Of a DNA stretch of 64,000 nucleotides, positions 11,601 to 26,600 are shown piece by piece. Below the pieces are notes generated by a model. The model saw only the letters and a program-made list of their open reading frames with translations, did no database searches and had not been told where the DNA came from. The stretch is from NCBI GenBank assembly GCA_012845835.1, contig JABAKD010000002.1, positions 496,001-560,000 on the forward strand, read 5' to 3'. Made by a program: the position numbers and the translations under genes. Source of the stretch: Undaria pinnatifida (taxonomy: Eukaryota; Sar; Phaeophyceae; Laminariales; Alariaceae). Positions within the stretch are counted from its first letter, which is position 1. Each line of letters opens with the position of its first letter.

Positions 11601-14600
11601 TGTTAAGGTCGTTTTTAGTCCGGTGCCTCCGGAGGATTAGGTTTTACCCCTGTCGTCCTGCAGCACGATGCGTCCGATTTCAACACTTCAACACTTCAAC
11701 GCCGCTCGCGCGAGTGTCTACTCCATTTGCTCTGAACACCGCGAGATTTTGTGTTTTTCTATGTTCCATTTTCATGCCATCATGCAAAATATGTTTGTTA
11801 TCCTCGCGTTTGCGTTTACGGCGGTAAATCGGCTTGTGAATACAGGTTACTAGCCTTAAGGTTCCCCTGAGGTACAACGTGGTACAGTGCGCATTCGCGC
11901 AAAGGAGACACCTTTGGCGTGGCTGGCTTCATACTGTGATGAAAATACTTCTTTTCATCTTGAGACACATCATAGCATGTAGACGAGCGCAGTTCAAAAG
12001 CAACATAATTCAGGTGGCAACTGTCCACTAGCTATCTCCAACAAGAGGAATTCGAAATATCAATCGCAGGACGGTTGCAATCGAACCTACTGGCTCTAAA
12101 CTTGAACTTTTTAAAGTTTCGTCTCGGACCTCCGTCTAACGCCCTTCCACTGGCACCCGGCCGGACCTAATCTGTGTCTAAAAGACCATCCGTGCACTAC
12201 GTTATTTGCTGTCTGACACGCCGACCGACTTGATTAACCCTAACGCCGACGTTATTGCTCCTCTGAAGCGTTTTCTGGTATCCCCCTCTTCTCGCTCGTT
12301 GTGCACACCTTTCCCAACTCGGCAATGGTGCAGGGCGGTGGGCTGTACAACACTGGGACTGTCACGGTGAGTAACACGTATGGAATCGTTTGGTGTATAC
12401 CAACGAACGCAAATCCTTGGAGATATTACCATATACCATGGTCGCATCGTGACGTGTTTTACTCGTGCGGCGTTGATGCATGCATATGGGGATCTCTAGC
12501 GCGGTGTATTTATGCCGCAGTGCCCATGTGCCCGCCACACATTGTTCAAAACGCTCCCCGGAACGGTTTGCGGCCGCATGCACATACTATAAATCTTTAT
12601 GTGTTGTTTTAACACACGTTGATCAGCTTTTCTTCATGCCGTGACAACGACGGAGACATTAAGAGGCCTGAAAACGCCCTTGTGTAGGGCCGTCAGATGC
12701 TGGCCGGCGATGTCAATAACCTGGTCGCATATGTGTGGGGTCGACCTAGAGTCTACGGTTGACGTTTCCCCAGATCTCTCCGCTGTCGGGCTACTTATAG
12801 GGATAGTATAGGGCGTCTGCAAAAGGCGCCATTTCACCTGTTAAAAGCATACACAGCACGGGATAAGCTGCCGGCATACATACGTTCGCACTTGCACTGG
12901 GAGCTCCGCATGCGACTTGTGCACGAGACAGGACACTGCGACAACGCCAGCACCTGGTATCTCATCTATTTTGTGGATGTCTGGGCTTGTTAACCAATGG
13001 TCGTGGGAACGCCATTCTTGTTTGGTGAAAATTCATCGTTGGTATTCCTATCAATAGGCCTCGACGTTTATGATCTGGTTGCATTCACGGTATACCATTA
13101 CTATTAAATACATATCCTTCTTTGATGGGGTAAATATATCCTCGAGCAAGTAGTCTCAAGAGTTTAGTGGTGCACCTTCATCGTAGGACGTGTCTCAGCT
13201 TGTTACTTTATTATAAACGATTCACAGCAGCCGCTCTTTCGGGTTTTCCTTGTGCGCTATATAGTGGACGCGATAGTCCAGAGTACCTCGACGCCTGCTG
13301 AGGTGGGGGTTGCATTGGTCTTGGCCAAACAGACTCGACGGACCCGATTCCTCCACCGTGCGTAGGTCCCGAGATATTGCCGTGATGAATGTGATTGGTG
13401 TCGTTGTTCACCGATTATTATAGACCATTGGGCTGCACGTGGGGTTGAACTTCCCCTTTGTTTGCTTGAGATGTACTGGTTTGACCCTCGCGTGGGATTT
13501 TCGCTGCTCTTTCTCCCGCCGTGCAGTTCCACGGAGATGCCACGTTCGAAGACAACCACAACGCCAACGTGAGTGCCCATCTACGGTACATTAGGAACTA
13601 GACGTTAGCCCAACGACGGCTGGACAAGGAGGGGCGACAAACATGTCCATCTTTTTTGTCACCCAGCACCATCACCATGACCGCCTCTAGCACTCGTTTG
13701 CTACGCGAGGGGGGGGCTGCACATGCAGGCCAATATGGTTGGAAACCCCTTTGTGTTTTTTGTCCGTGTCGTGTATAGGCCATGGTGCAGGTCATCGATC
13801 CGTTCTTGAATTTTTTGTCGCAGACATGTTTTCAGTGAGTGAGGTGCTTGTTATGTCCCCACTAATGTCCCGAACTAAAGAACATCACCTAAAATTAGGC
13901 CCACCCCTCTACCGTGTAGCTTGCTATTATTAATATTAATAGTGTGGCTTCAACTTCATATCATCGTTACTGTTAATAATGTACTTGCTACTCATTCATT
14001 AAGCTGCGATTCCACTCAAATCGGCTGCGAAACAGGTTCTCAGACGCCACGGACGCGAAACATTATGCATGAGTAGCACGTTTCATCAAGACCATGTCAG
14101 ATGGACGGGGAACCCCAACCGGTTTTCTCTATACCCAGTATCGCGAAATTCATGATGTGATTAACGCTAATTTTCGCTATACACCTACCTATACGGTAAA
14201 GCATGGGGTTGCGTTACGTTTGTGATATTTACGCTTAAGTTTCACGATACAATTATCGGTGTCGTAGATAATGGGATTGCGCACGTTTGCTGTCTAAGTA
14301 CGGTGTTGGGCGAGGACCGTAGAAAATTACACAAGTAAAACGGCTGAGGACCAATTCCTGCACCACTGTCGTGTCCTGTATTGACCCACACTAGCACATT
14401 GTAGTGGTCCCTCTATGCACTAGTGACGGTACGCGCCAGTCGGAATTAACTACCGCCACTGCTGTAGCACATACGAGCACTACTCCGCAAACTGCTGCAC
14501 TACCCACCGGCTGTTCTTATACGAGTCCAGTGATTTCACAGGCAATGTAACGGCCACCAGCTCAACTAACCCGGCACTGCGGCGGGAGCCTTATTGTACC

Positions 14601-17600
14601 CCGAACCCCGCAAAATCAACCTTGCATATTTTCTCGAACACGTGGCCCCCTGATATGTAGAACTACAACGACGGCGGCGGTGGGCTTTTCACGGAAGACG
14701 GACTGGTCACGTTCAAGGGGGCCGCCAGCTTCATCGGAAACGAAGTGGTAGAGTTCCTTGACTATGCTTCGGAAGGTAAACTCTTCTTCGGTGGCGAGGG
14801 AGGCGGCCTGCACGTCGATGTTTCGGACGACGACGTCGGCGTGATCTTCGAGGGTCCCGTGCTCTTCAGCGGCAACACGGCAAAGGTGAGAAGAGTTGGC
14901 TTGTGACCAAAGGGCATGGTAGCGAAGCGTGCGACGATACGTTTCGTATTGTTTTTAGCTTTTTTGTTCTGAAACAGTTGTATCGTTAGGGTCATGACCC
15001 GACCGGCGGATCGAGTCTCGAGTCGGATCGGGTCAGGAGGTTTCCAACCCACGTCTTTGGTCAAATCGGGTCGGTACTCAAGATATGATGGATCGGGGTC
15101 TTGTCAGGAGATTTCCGAGTATCACAAGTTGGGTCGCATCACCTGGACCGGACCCTCTAGAAGCGAACTGGCCCGTGAAAACTCCCGGTATTGTCGCTGC
15201 TCATATTTCGCAATAATATGTACCTCGAGTATGACTTATTTTATACCTGCCATGAGATATCCATCGACTTGGACGTTCGTACTCTTTCGCTGCCAAGTTA
15301 ACTCCGTGGTTTCACCATATGCATTTTTTTTACTGTGTGCACGATACCAAGCAATACCGCACGTACAACGCAATAATATGACTTGTTAGGCTGTGCCAAT
15401 ATTACACACATGTTTTCGTCTCTGTTTGATCGAGGTACGGATCGGTCCACTCTCAGAAATGATCCATCTTCATTGTGCCGGAAATAGGTGCATGTAATGC
15501 TATTTAACAGCATACCGTAGCCTTGGTCGATACTTTGTCGAAAACAAGTGTTTGCGCATCATACAACAGGATTCCATGGCGTCTCCTATCGAGCAACCGC
15601 AAAAACGAAAACGCCAGTCACTCGCGTGATTGGCTTCGAGACGCTGGAAAACAACAACCCCTTAACGGTGACCCCTGTACCGTAACCTCTTAATACCCAT
15701 GGATCCTCCGTTCAGGTGGCGAATGCGAACAGCCAGAACTAGAGTACGGTAGGGGTGTTAGCAGAACGTTTATGAGCTTCTACCATGACCATCAAGACCA
15801 TCATCACTATCACCCGAAACACGACCTTGAAGACATTCGTTCGCGCAACCGGACCAACATTTGTACTGTATACTCCATTATAGTCCATTATAGTCCATTA
15901 TAATCCTAAGAAAAATGTCCTGGTAAAATTGGTTAGACCAACCGGTAGTTTCACGCCTGAGTAGGTCAGACGGCTAGATCGGCTAGATGCCTTGAGTAAC
16001 CCAAAGAGTGCAACACCTACTGCACTATGGAGGGGTGGATCTCGCGTCATACTGTTTTGTTTCCTTTGGTTGCCTCCAGCGTGCACTCAAAAGCGTCGGG
16101 CAGATCTCACGTACTCACATGCTTGAACACTCTCAGCGCGCTGCGTTCCTGTTGTTTGCCCATCATTGCTTGGATTTGACGGGAAAACTGTGCGCCAGAG
16201 GTTATTACAAGGCCGGCCCGTTCAGGTGTGTTTCAGTTGGTGTACAACGCATATTTGTCACACAACAAACCTTTCCCCCTCCCCTCCCCCCCCCCCCCCC
16301 CCACGCCCGGCCCCTCGATCTCGATCTTTATCAATGGTGTCACACCACAACAGGAAGGAGGCGGTATGTATGCCTCGTCTGGTATGGTTATTTTCGAAGA
16401 TCTGGTGACGTTTGAGGATAATATGGCCACGGTAAGACCACCTGGTACATACATGCACATCGATGCCAGCGCACGCTTCCAGCGTCAGAGGAATCCACCC
16501 ACGGTTGCAAACGCACTGGTCCTGCATGTCCGATACATGGCAGGCCAGTCATGGCAGATTTCCGGCCGCCGATCGCTGGTTGTTGAATCCTCAAAGTGTA
16601 TGGTTGACAACGGCAGGGCATCAATCGAACACACGCTTTCACGCAAACATAGAACTTGACGATGCTTCTCTATCTTCGGATCGTATAATGCGTCATAGCT
16701 GTGATTATCCCTGGCTACGCGCTCATCTCCTCTCTATGTGCGGTACTTCCCCGAACCGTTCACACCACAGTCCGTGGGCGACACCTCCGGCGGAGGTGGG
16801 ATGACAGTGTATTCAGGGAACGTGGATTTCCAGGCAGGCGTTACGGCTACGGGTAACATCGCCAAGAACGGCGGCGCCTTCAAGATCCGGGATGAGTGAG
16901 CATATATGTAGGACACATATAGGGTATATGTACGGAATATGTACGGTATGTGCACGGAACTCGGCTCAGGCTACGGAACAGGTGTTCCCATTGCTTCGAC
17001 GCACCTCTCACTTTGTCGTCGGTATGTCTGACCGTTTGCTCGGGTACGAGAACTTTCTAGGTGCCATTGGATGGTCGATCCTCACTGATTATGTATTTTT
17101 GAAGCTATACCCTCGTTAAGGCTAGTCGATGCTACGCACCGGGTCCCGGGTTACCCGGCGCGGTGGCTAATTATTTTCTGTCAAGTTTTACAGTAATTTT
17201 ACATGAGCTAACCTAACAAGTTGGTCGTCCGGATCTTTGGGGCGGTAGGCTGTTGGCGTTTTCGATCAGAGAGCACCTCCTGGTCGGAGAGGGATACGGG
17301 TGTAGACCCAACCCACCCCCTAACACTAACCCTAACACTAACTTTAACCCTAACACTAACTTTAACACTATCCCAACCCTACCCCAACCCTACCCTAACC
17401 CGGATCAAAACGGGCCAAGAACGGCCGAGAAACGCGGCACCGCCGCTTTCGGCAAATATTTTGTATTCCAATTTGCGGACAACCTCATCGACCTCGACCT
17501 ATGAGAGAACGTAAAACTATCCTCCATGACCCGGGCGGCCACTATGTTAGGTCATCTTTTTTCAAGAAAAAATCCCCCGTCATTTAGCTTTAGACACCCT

Positions 17601-20600
17601 CGTGATTCTAAGCCAACCACATGCCGGAGGGGAACCTTGTACATTATAGTAATGCATTAAACATTCTTGTTGGAATCCGCAACAACCAGGTATGTCCCGA
17701 TGTGTGGGGCCCCGACAGGCAAACATTTTTCACCCACCAAATCGTTGTTCCTATCGTTGTATGCGTCACTCGAGGCGGCGGTAGTCATGAAGCGCCCCCA
17801 TGGGTGGTGTGTCTAGAGATTTACATCGAAGCAATTCAGTTGCTTCGATTTTTTATAGTTTACGACATCGGCCGGTCCGACAAACCAAAATTTGCTTCAT
17901 TTCCCAAGATTGCTTGTGTGCCAGAACTTTGCCCCATGTCCCGTTCGACCTATCTTAAATCTCCAAAATGACGAAGTTGACTTTTTGGTAAACATTGATA
18001 CGGAATCACCAGTGTAACAGCGTAGGACTGTACGAGCATGGTTGGGTTGGGTTGGGTTGGATTTGATTGTCCTGGGTTGGGCTCGCAACCCTGTTCCATA
18101 TACCCCCGAGCCCGGGTACCTGCTCATAGCCACAACTGCAGTGCCTTGTATCGTAGTTTCTCCAGAGAACAGACTTTATGGCCACGCAACAGTAGTGGCT
18201 GGATGTGATGTTGGACATCTCCACCTTCAAACAGGCGGTGTGTTACCGTTAGACCGTGAAATAGGTAAGAACCTTGACAGACGCTACAACAGTGGTAGCA
18301 GCTACCGGGTATGGCACCTGTTAGTCTTTATGAAGCTCCACCCCTGGTTTAAACTTCAGAGTGCAGCCCGTTAAACAGTCCTATGGCCATGAGTACCCAA
18401 CACACAATATTGCAAGCAACTCGCATAGCATTTCAACGAAATTTGGTGGTGCAATAACCCAGGAGCTCCACCGGTCAGAAACAATGAGTCTCAAGTGTCA
18501 TGCCCCCACCCTAGCACGCTTTCCATTGTACAACAAAACTCATAAAAGGGTGTCCGACTGGCCGGCAGGGACGGTGTGATCAAGATGGAGGGACCTGTGA
18601 CGATCACCGCTAACGAGGCCCGCTATCAGGGTGGCGCCTTTTGGAACAGGGGCAACGTGTCCCTTCCCCAGGATGCCGACATTTCAGGAAACACGGCCGT
18701 CTTTGTGAGTAGCTCCCATGCGGTGTGAAAGGCGATGTCTTCTCTACGAACTCTCGTGCGGCCTATGATATGTTACTGTATAATGTTTGCCCTATTCTTC
18801 AGAGTACAGTACAGTACAGTACAGAACACCAAACCTAAATCAGATCCACAACACTCGGTGAAGGAATTCCCTTTTTCTTCATTAAGCTCAACGTACCGGC
18901 ACTCAGATGTTTTGTTCGGTGTCTTGAAAAACCAGCTTGCCTTTCCTACGATATTACCCTGCTTCTTATTGGATGTCTTGTTCGACGGTACGTTGGAAAG
19001 GTCAAGGTCACAAGACGCCACGAATTCACCTTGCACAGGCGTCCTGCAGCAGACGAACTCCTCAAAAGACAACATCGGTTAATCAACCCCCCCCCCCGGT
19101 CTTCTCACTCCTTCCGTCCATGTCAAAACCCACTGCCAGTGCCCCGGTATCAAGAACTACGAAGACTGGGAACGGAGCTCCCCCGAATACACTAGACGCT
19201 ACTCGGACCCCAGCGGTTTGGTCGAGTTCTCCGACGGGTCCAGCTACTACGGCAGCGACATCGCCATTTGCTACTTTGGAGAGGACGTCGGCAACGGTGC
19301 GGATACGGCAGTAACAATTGATTCTGACGCGACCGACTGTGATGCGCTGTTTGGAGAGGGGAAGACTCTTGGCGGCTACTCGGTGTTGACCTGGGACACA
19401 AGGTTGATATCCGCAGTTAACCTCGTGGGAGGTTCGAGCGGCTTCGACGTGTCGTGCACCAACCACTCGGTGAGAAGAGAGCAGGAAATACATGAATCAC
19501 GTGCTGTCAAGTTCGTTAGTTTGTTCTGCCCTGGTTCCCTGAACCACGCACAAACGCAACCGTTTTTTTGACCCAGTGTAAAGTGCCCTCAGGCTATCAT
19601 AGCTCCGTAGGGTATTCGATGTATTGCGCAGAACAACCTCGATGAACGGCATGGCAAATAAGTTGTATGCAATTATAGTAGTCTAATGGAGCACCTCAAA
19701 TTAAAGAAGACCGACTTTCGTTTTGTTTTGTGTGTTTCACCGTGCCAAGATTATCTTCGTGACGGGAGGTGGTGAAGTGACGGTCACATCGACGGCCGAC
19801 ACCTCGACATTCTCCAACATCCGCTTCGAAGTTGGCGGTTACTCCAACCTCTACTTTGATGTGCCAGAGCTGATCATGACGGGCATTGAAAACTCGGTGA
19901 GTGAGAAGCGTTGTGTGGCGAAATACACAGAAGTGGTACCGCTGTATAGCATTGCTGTGTTGCTGTTGCATGATGAAATGTCGGCGCGCGCCGGCGCTTG
20001 GGGTATGCGAGCGGTCCGATGTTGGATGCTCGGGCAGAGGTTCAGATATAGGCGTCAGGGGTGCATATGTAATTTTCTGGGCGTCCCTTGCTTGGGGAGC
20101 TTTATACCTCGCCCCAAATCTGGCGCTAACAACATAAAAAATTATGTAATTTTCTGGGCGTCCCTCGCTTGGGGAGCTTTATACCTCGCCCGAAATCTGG
20201 CGCTACCAACATAAAAAATTATGTACAACCAGACGAAACAAGCCCATGACGCAAAGCACACAAACAATATCACACAAAATACTCCTACATTATGGGAGAT
20301 TCGTTACACAGGTAAACGTTACGCCAAAAATTCGGTATGCCCGTATAGCATGATCGTAACAAGCCGAGTGCGAGTCGTACCACAGTAGGGGAGGTCTCCC
20401 CCAACGAGAAAGTTTGGCCTTTTCTAATGGGACGTCGAGTACGCACATGTGATAGGCATACTTCACGTGGAACGAGCCAAGTAACGGTGGCGTATATTTC
20501 TTTGCAACAGCGGCCGACCGCAAGACTGCCTGACCCTAACCGCAAGACTGCCTAACCCTACAAGCAGCATCCCTCCTCGTGCCGGAAGAGGCATATTTGC

Positions 20601-23600
20601 CGCAGTGGGACTGGTTGGGGTGCCACTGCAGTCCTACTACCTTGTCTCTCATTTGCCGCATTTTTTGTTGGATCTTACTAACAGTGCGGTAGGGGTAGCA
20701 CCAACGCCTTTCCGACAATACGCACCTCAGGAGGACTCTATACTTTCACCTGAAAACACTCCTTGAGCAATACGCGACATGGAATTACAACCCGATGAAA
20801 TAATCCGCGGCCTAGGTTCAAAGTTGATCACGCTATGGTAAAACTCATCGACGTCCAACACGTCCTGGGTTGGGCATCCCCGCGTTAATCAGATTTGTTC
20901 TTATCCTAAATGTGCTAGCACCGTTCTCCCAGCTTTCCATGATTTTCTGGTACGCGGTGCTTGGTCATGTTCTGCTCTCTGCTACTCGATCAAAAACGGT
21001 ACGTGCTCTCGCCTCGTGACCTGTCTCGATGATCTACCATTCTGGCACAGCCTATCGGGGGGTCCACGCACGTGGACAAGGGCAGCTCCTTGGAGTTCTG
21101 GTGGGACGTCAAGTTCCTGAGCAACACGCTCTTCTACCTCACGGACTCTTCCTGGGTGAGATTCGCCTAATGGTAGATGACGCGTGTGCTACGATAGATG
21201 TGCCACTTATTCGGCTAGATATTCTGCTGAAGCTGCTGAATGACGCCGCCCCTCAACGAAATATCGTCGAAAATTCATTCATAATGCCATTGATGCCATT
21301 GATGTCATTCTTGTTTTATGCAAAAATGTCGACTGAATAGCGGCTATTGTCATAGTAGGTCGTTGTGGTGTTCATCAGGCTGCGCTGGCATTCCTTAAAA
21401 GAAATGTATTCGGGTCAGTTGCAGATCTCAAGAGGCCACCCCAAGAAACGTTAAAGGGGATGGATCCTTACGGTCCTGTTCGTCTGCGAGTGCAATGTGC
21501 CAGAGTCTACAGTCGGTACGACATACCGGTATGTCACCAACTTAAGTTGGAGTGTCGGGCGAAGAGTTAGTCATTTCCCGGAGAGGTGCAGACTATCCGA
21601 CCTACTGGGTTTCCATACTTGCAGGAAGGTTGTTCAGTGCGGGATGCATTTTGTTTGTTTTGAGCAGAAGCTCTTTTCGCTGAGGGGGGCGGATATGTCT
21701 GGCTTTGCTCTTTTCACTTTGGTCGGCCCATCGACTGCCTATCAGGTTGCCTCGCTGGCCAACTTCCCGACTATTGTCACTTCTTTGGCTGCCGGTACCT
21801 ACCGATTAGTGATCGGTGGTGAACTCTGCCGACTCACAGCTGAACCAGATTGTAAATGGTATCCATGGTACAGAGCTTGCCCGGGGGGTGGTAGCATCGG
21901 TCAACCCGGTTTGCGTTCTGTTATCGTATCTGCTACGCTTACGACAGTAGTGTTGTGTTATTCCGTGTCCAGTCTTTGAAAATGCGCACGCGTTCTAAAT
22001 GTTCAACGTGCAGATTTTTGTTTCCGACTCTTTGTATCTCGCATCGACAAAATTATTCCGAGATTTCCTGTTCGTGAGGACGGACGGCGCTCAGAGGCCA
22101 TGCTGGGGAGTTCAACGAAATGGTCTGCTCATTCCTGGCCAGTTCAGCTGCTAATTGTTTGTTTGTTGAATGCAATCTTTGTTCGTCGAATGCAATCTTT
22201 GTTTGTCGAATGAAATCTTTGTTTGGCGAATGCGATCTTCGTCGAGTGCAATCTTTGTTTGACGAATTCAATGTTTGGTGGAACGCATTTTCGGTAAGAG
22301 GGTACCTTTAAATATATACATGTACCAGGTACATGCATATCAGCGACTCAGAAACACTTGCGCTAGCATCCCCCATCTTCTTCATCTGTTTTTGGTTGGC
22401 GATATGTACGGCGAAGGAAACTGTTTGGTTACATACGCCAGCAAACCATATAGATATATCTGGTATGTGCGATTTTGGTATGGTACAAATAAGCTCCATA
22501 CATATGCTAGTAGTAATGGAGGCATGTGCTAGTACAGTAACCTGGGTCTGGAGTGGTTACAAATGAACACCCACACTGCCTCACGAATCTCTTGCCGCAT
22601 GCAGAACGAGTACGGTGGCGCCGCTGTGTTCAACGCTGGACTAGTCATGTTCCGCGGACAGGCGTACTTTAGGGACAATGGACTGTACGAGCAGGATGGG
22701 CTGTATTCATCCAACCCGCCCGGTGGGGCCATCCTTAACGTTGGCGACATAGAGGTACAGTAGAGGCCCTCTCGATATCACCGGTTGAGTAGAGCTGGTT
22801 GCCCGGTACAGTTGCCGTGACACAGACGGGACCGAGAAGGAGTGGCCGCGTGGGCGGAAGTGCCCGTTGCCGCTGTAGTGTTGGCATTTCCGGCTGACTA
22901 TTCGTGGAGCACTACCTTCGTTTTCTTTCTCCGGCATAGCTTCGATACTATGCTCCAAACTGCAGGTCTGTGGGGAGGGGTTGTGAGGCGGGGCGGTATG
23001 CGTACGCTCATGCAGCGCTGCAGGCTTGCCGGTGTTGCGCGTGCACTTGAAATCCACATACCATATGACGACGTGCAGCTGATTGTGGCGTATTGTTATT
23101 CGAATCGTCCACTTACTCTGACCGCTGATGACGCTGTCGAATATCTCATTGCTTCACACCGAATTGATTGACATGTCATGGTTTGGATTCGTCCCTCGCG
23201 GTTACCTATTGTTTTCAATCTTGTTATTCAATCGTCCACCTACGCTTATCCCGGACGTCTTCTTTGATTGACGTCCTGATCTTTGTTTGTTGCTTTCTCA
23301 ATATAGTTCGTGGGTAAGACGAAGTTCTGGTACAACTTCAACCTTGGCGGAGGCAATGGAGGCGGTATTGCCAACGGTGGACAAATCTGGTTCAACAAAA
23401 GGACCGTCTGGCGCAAGTGAGCACCAACACACGCAACTGCTATTAGTGGACTGTAATTTGGGCGGTCCTCCGACACAATGAAAATGCTGACGCTGGTTGC
23501 ATTACGGGATGTGCGTCGGCCGAGTTGTGAACGGCTAATATTGTGCATGAACGACAGGAACGTTACACAGTGTCGTTTACAGTGCATACACAATAAGAAC

Positions 23601-26600
23601 GTTTTGCAGTGTTGGTCGCCGAAGTACTCAATTTTTTGGCGAGCATGATATCGTGCCCGCTATGTGCAATGTCATCCCGTGCTATCACAACTTCGCTTCG
23701 TTTTTCGAAGGCAGTACGCTCCGCTCAACCTGCATGATTATGTTGTCCCTGTTTTTCGACTGCTGCGAATGGCCAATTTGGTCGTCGTTGCCACAGCGAT
23801 TACTCTACCCACTGTGATCAATTGTTAACATTCGCCATGTATGTACTGAATTGACAACAAGTCCAGTTACAGCCTACCAGGTACACTTGAAATATGCTGT
23901 GGGGGTCCAGCTGTTGTATAACAACAAACGCGGTATGCCAGACGCCAGACATGTTATATGCCAAGCCCCTCGCTATCCTATCGTCTTACGTCTTTGGTTT
24001 GGTCTCGTTCAATTTCGCGACTTTCAGCCAAAACAGGTGATGCCGCACTCATCATGCGGCATGCATATGTTTGACCTAAGCCCTCTCCGGGTTCTGATCA
24101 TGTGTGCATAGGCGATTGCCAAAAGCGTCAAAACTGCTTGCCGTATGTGTGTCTTGCTGACTCGACTCATTTAGCTCGTAATAGACTACTCTAGTGATGG
24201 GGGATAAGATACGGTGTCACAACGTTATTGCCATGTTTTTCGCTGCCCAGAGCCGTTCACGTAAACGTGTTCCTCGTTTATCGACAATTCGATATGCTCC
24301 GTGTTACAAGTGGCTGTTGATGGTTTCGTTTCTGACGTTGTTATAATGTCATATTGCTATAATGTTGTGTTGTTAGCTGTAGAGACCTACTCAAACTGTG
24401 GAATTATCGTTTCGTATGAAATAAATGCGAGCATAGTTGCTTTAGAAGTTTCATAGATCAAAAAAACTTCGGTCGGGTTGGGAGAACGAATGCGTTCGAA
24501 GTCACGTTGTTTTCGGTGAAATACTGAGCTCCACATGTTAGCAGCTTAATTGAAACTTCTGCAGCACCCTTCGTATGGTGTATAACTCCATTTGTCAACC
24601 TCGGGGCACCCTCCCGGCGTTTGAAGGTCCTGAATAACACTGACATCCTATCCGCAATTGACCTGGTTGTGGATGCGCCCGTAACAAAATGCGCAGCAAC
24701 TTGGTCGAGTGGAAAAACGCGGAGGAGGGTTCCTCTATTTATGGCGGCCATGGAGCGGCGCTGTACAACTATGGGCCTTTCGGGACGACCGAATTCTACA
24801 GCAAGGCCTACTTCAGGGACAACGTCGGCGGATTCGTGAGTGTTTTCTTATTTTTGCCACCTGCATATTGGCCTGCCGTGTCGGGTTGGTCGCGCTTCAT
24901 GGTTGGATTTAATCCGCCGGAGTAGATGTCGAGTGTAAAAACACTCCGGGTTGTCCGTTGCCAAGCTGGTTGACCCGTCGAACGATGGGATACTTTATGT
25001 ATGTACGTACACACCTAGTCGATTACCGTCTCCCTCGAACGCCAAAATTTTTTTTCTAAATTACCAAATGTTAATAGTGATTTTAACTGTTAACTCGAAC
25101 CCTAACTTTATAATTGTAAGTTTCACCGCCTCGTCATGTAATACATGTGTGTTATTTAATATTCTCTTCCCCCGGTTCTGGTTGGCCGCCCGTGTCGTCG
25201 GTGTCTCTGAAGTTGTCGTTGTTCTTCTTTACCAACCAGCATTGTCGGCAGTGATGTAGAAAATATCATAACTTTGTTTGTGCTTCGTTATTTCCGTTCC
25301 GGTTCCTCAGCGAGGCGGTGCCGTTGCCGCCGACGGAGAAGGTGGTGACGAATCTACTGAGGTCACAAACAAGATCACCTTTGGACACAAGACTACCTTC
25401 AAAGACAACAGCTTCGACGTGCGTATATTTTTGTTGGCCTGTGCTCACTGAGAAGGGAAGGAAGGCGTACCCATTGTTTGGTCCCATTGCAAGCGATCAA
25501 TCAAGTCACACGTTTGCTCTGGCAATTTCGACAAAAAAGCAGTCATTTTGACTTACGGTTCCTTCAGTTACACTTCTTGCGCCTGAACTTGTTGTCTTTC
25601 GTGGATAATTTATTAGTTGACTGCCGTTTTGGTGAGGTCACCTTTAGCTGCTTTTTCTACAGTAGCACGCGGCCTACGACGTGTTGTGGATTTGATGCTG
25701 CACATGGATACGTGTGGAGCTTCCATCTTAAGCACGTTTTGTTTTGTTCCTTGCATTTTGGATGCACACATGATTCAACATTTCATCACGTCGACAGTTG
25801 TTCAAACGTTTGCAATGCTGACTTGATACCCTCGTGTGCAGATACCGGTATTTTCGTCGTACACCTCTTACTATATATTGTTGATGGTACAAGATGCGTG
25901 TTGCTGGGAGCGTGAACGCCCCTCCGCTTGTGATTCAATACGTATGTATGTATGACTTTTATGACTGTACTACTATACATAATCTTTCGTTTTTCCATCA
26001 CAGGTTACTCTCTGCACATTGCCTATAGGACGATATACTCCAGTAGTCCTTTTTTCGAGCAAACGATGTAGGTACGAGGGACATTCATTTGGTTGTCATA
26101 TATCGTTCCCGACGCACAGGTTGACCGCCCGGACACCGGAGGCGCTGGACTGTGGGTCTACCAAGGGGCGTCGGTGGAGTTCCAGGACAAAGTCGTCTTC
26201 AGGTGGGTCAAGACCAAATGCTTTTAATACAACACAAAGACTAACGCTAACTTGTTCGCGCCCTGCCTCACTCCAAGAAATGCATCACTCGTACGAAACA
26301 CTGACCTCAATCAGAAACCTATGAATTGCAACCGGATGAACAATCTCACTCGGCTATGTCATGGGCTTTGGAAATGTCGACTTATTGCGCAAAGTACGAC
26401 CAGATGGGGTACTCATTCGACTGACGCGCCACGGCAGTCACGGCTACAACTAGTACCTGGTAGTAGTTTTTAAATGATGTAATATCCTTGTCGGAGCACG
26501 TGTCCAAAGATTGCGAAGGTCTGCTCCTACCGGATCTGTATGTCTAATAGTCTATTATTATTATTATGATGATGGGAAGTGTCCCCCTAAACCACCGTGG

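Noticed and set aside
17253-17504. Frame with Asn-Pro-Asn-Thr repeats
   Set aside because: Produced by the degenerate CCCTAA tract in intron 9.
21497-21979. 160-residue frame in intron 13
   Set aside because: No rung motifs and no acceptor or donor that would add it in frame between exons 13 and 14, which already join cleanly.
22161-22275. CRISPR-like spacing
   Set aside because: Units are contiguous without unique spacers, inside a eukaryotic intron.
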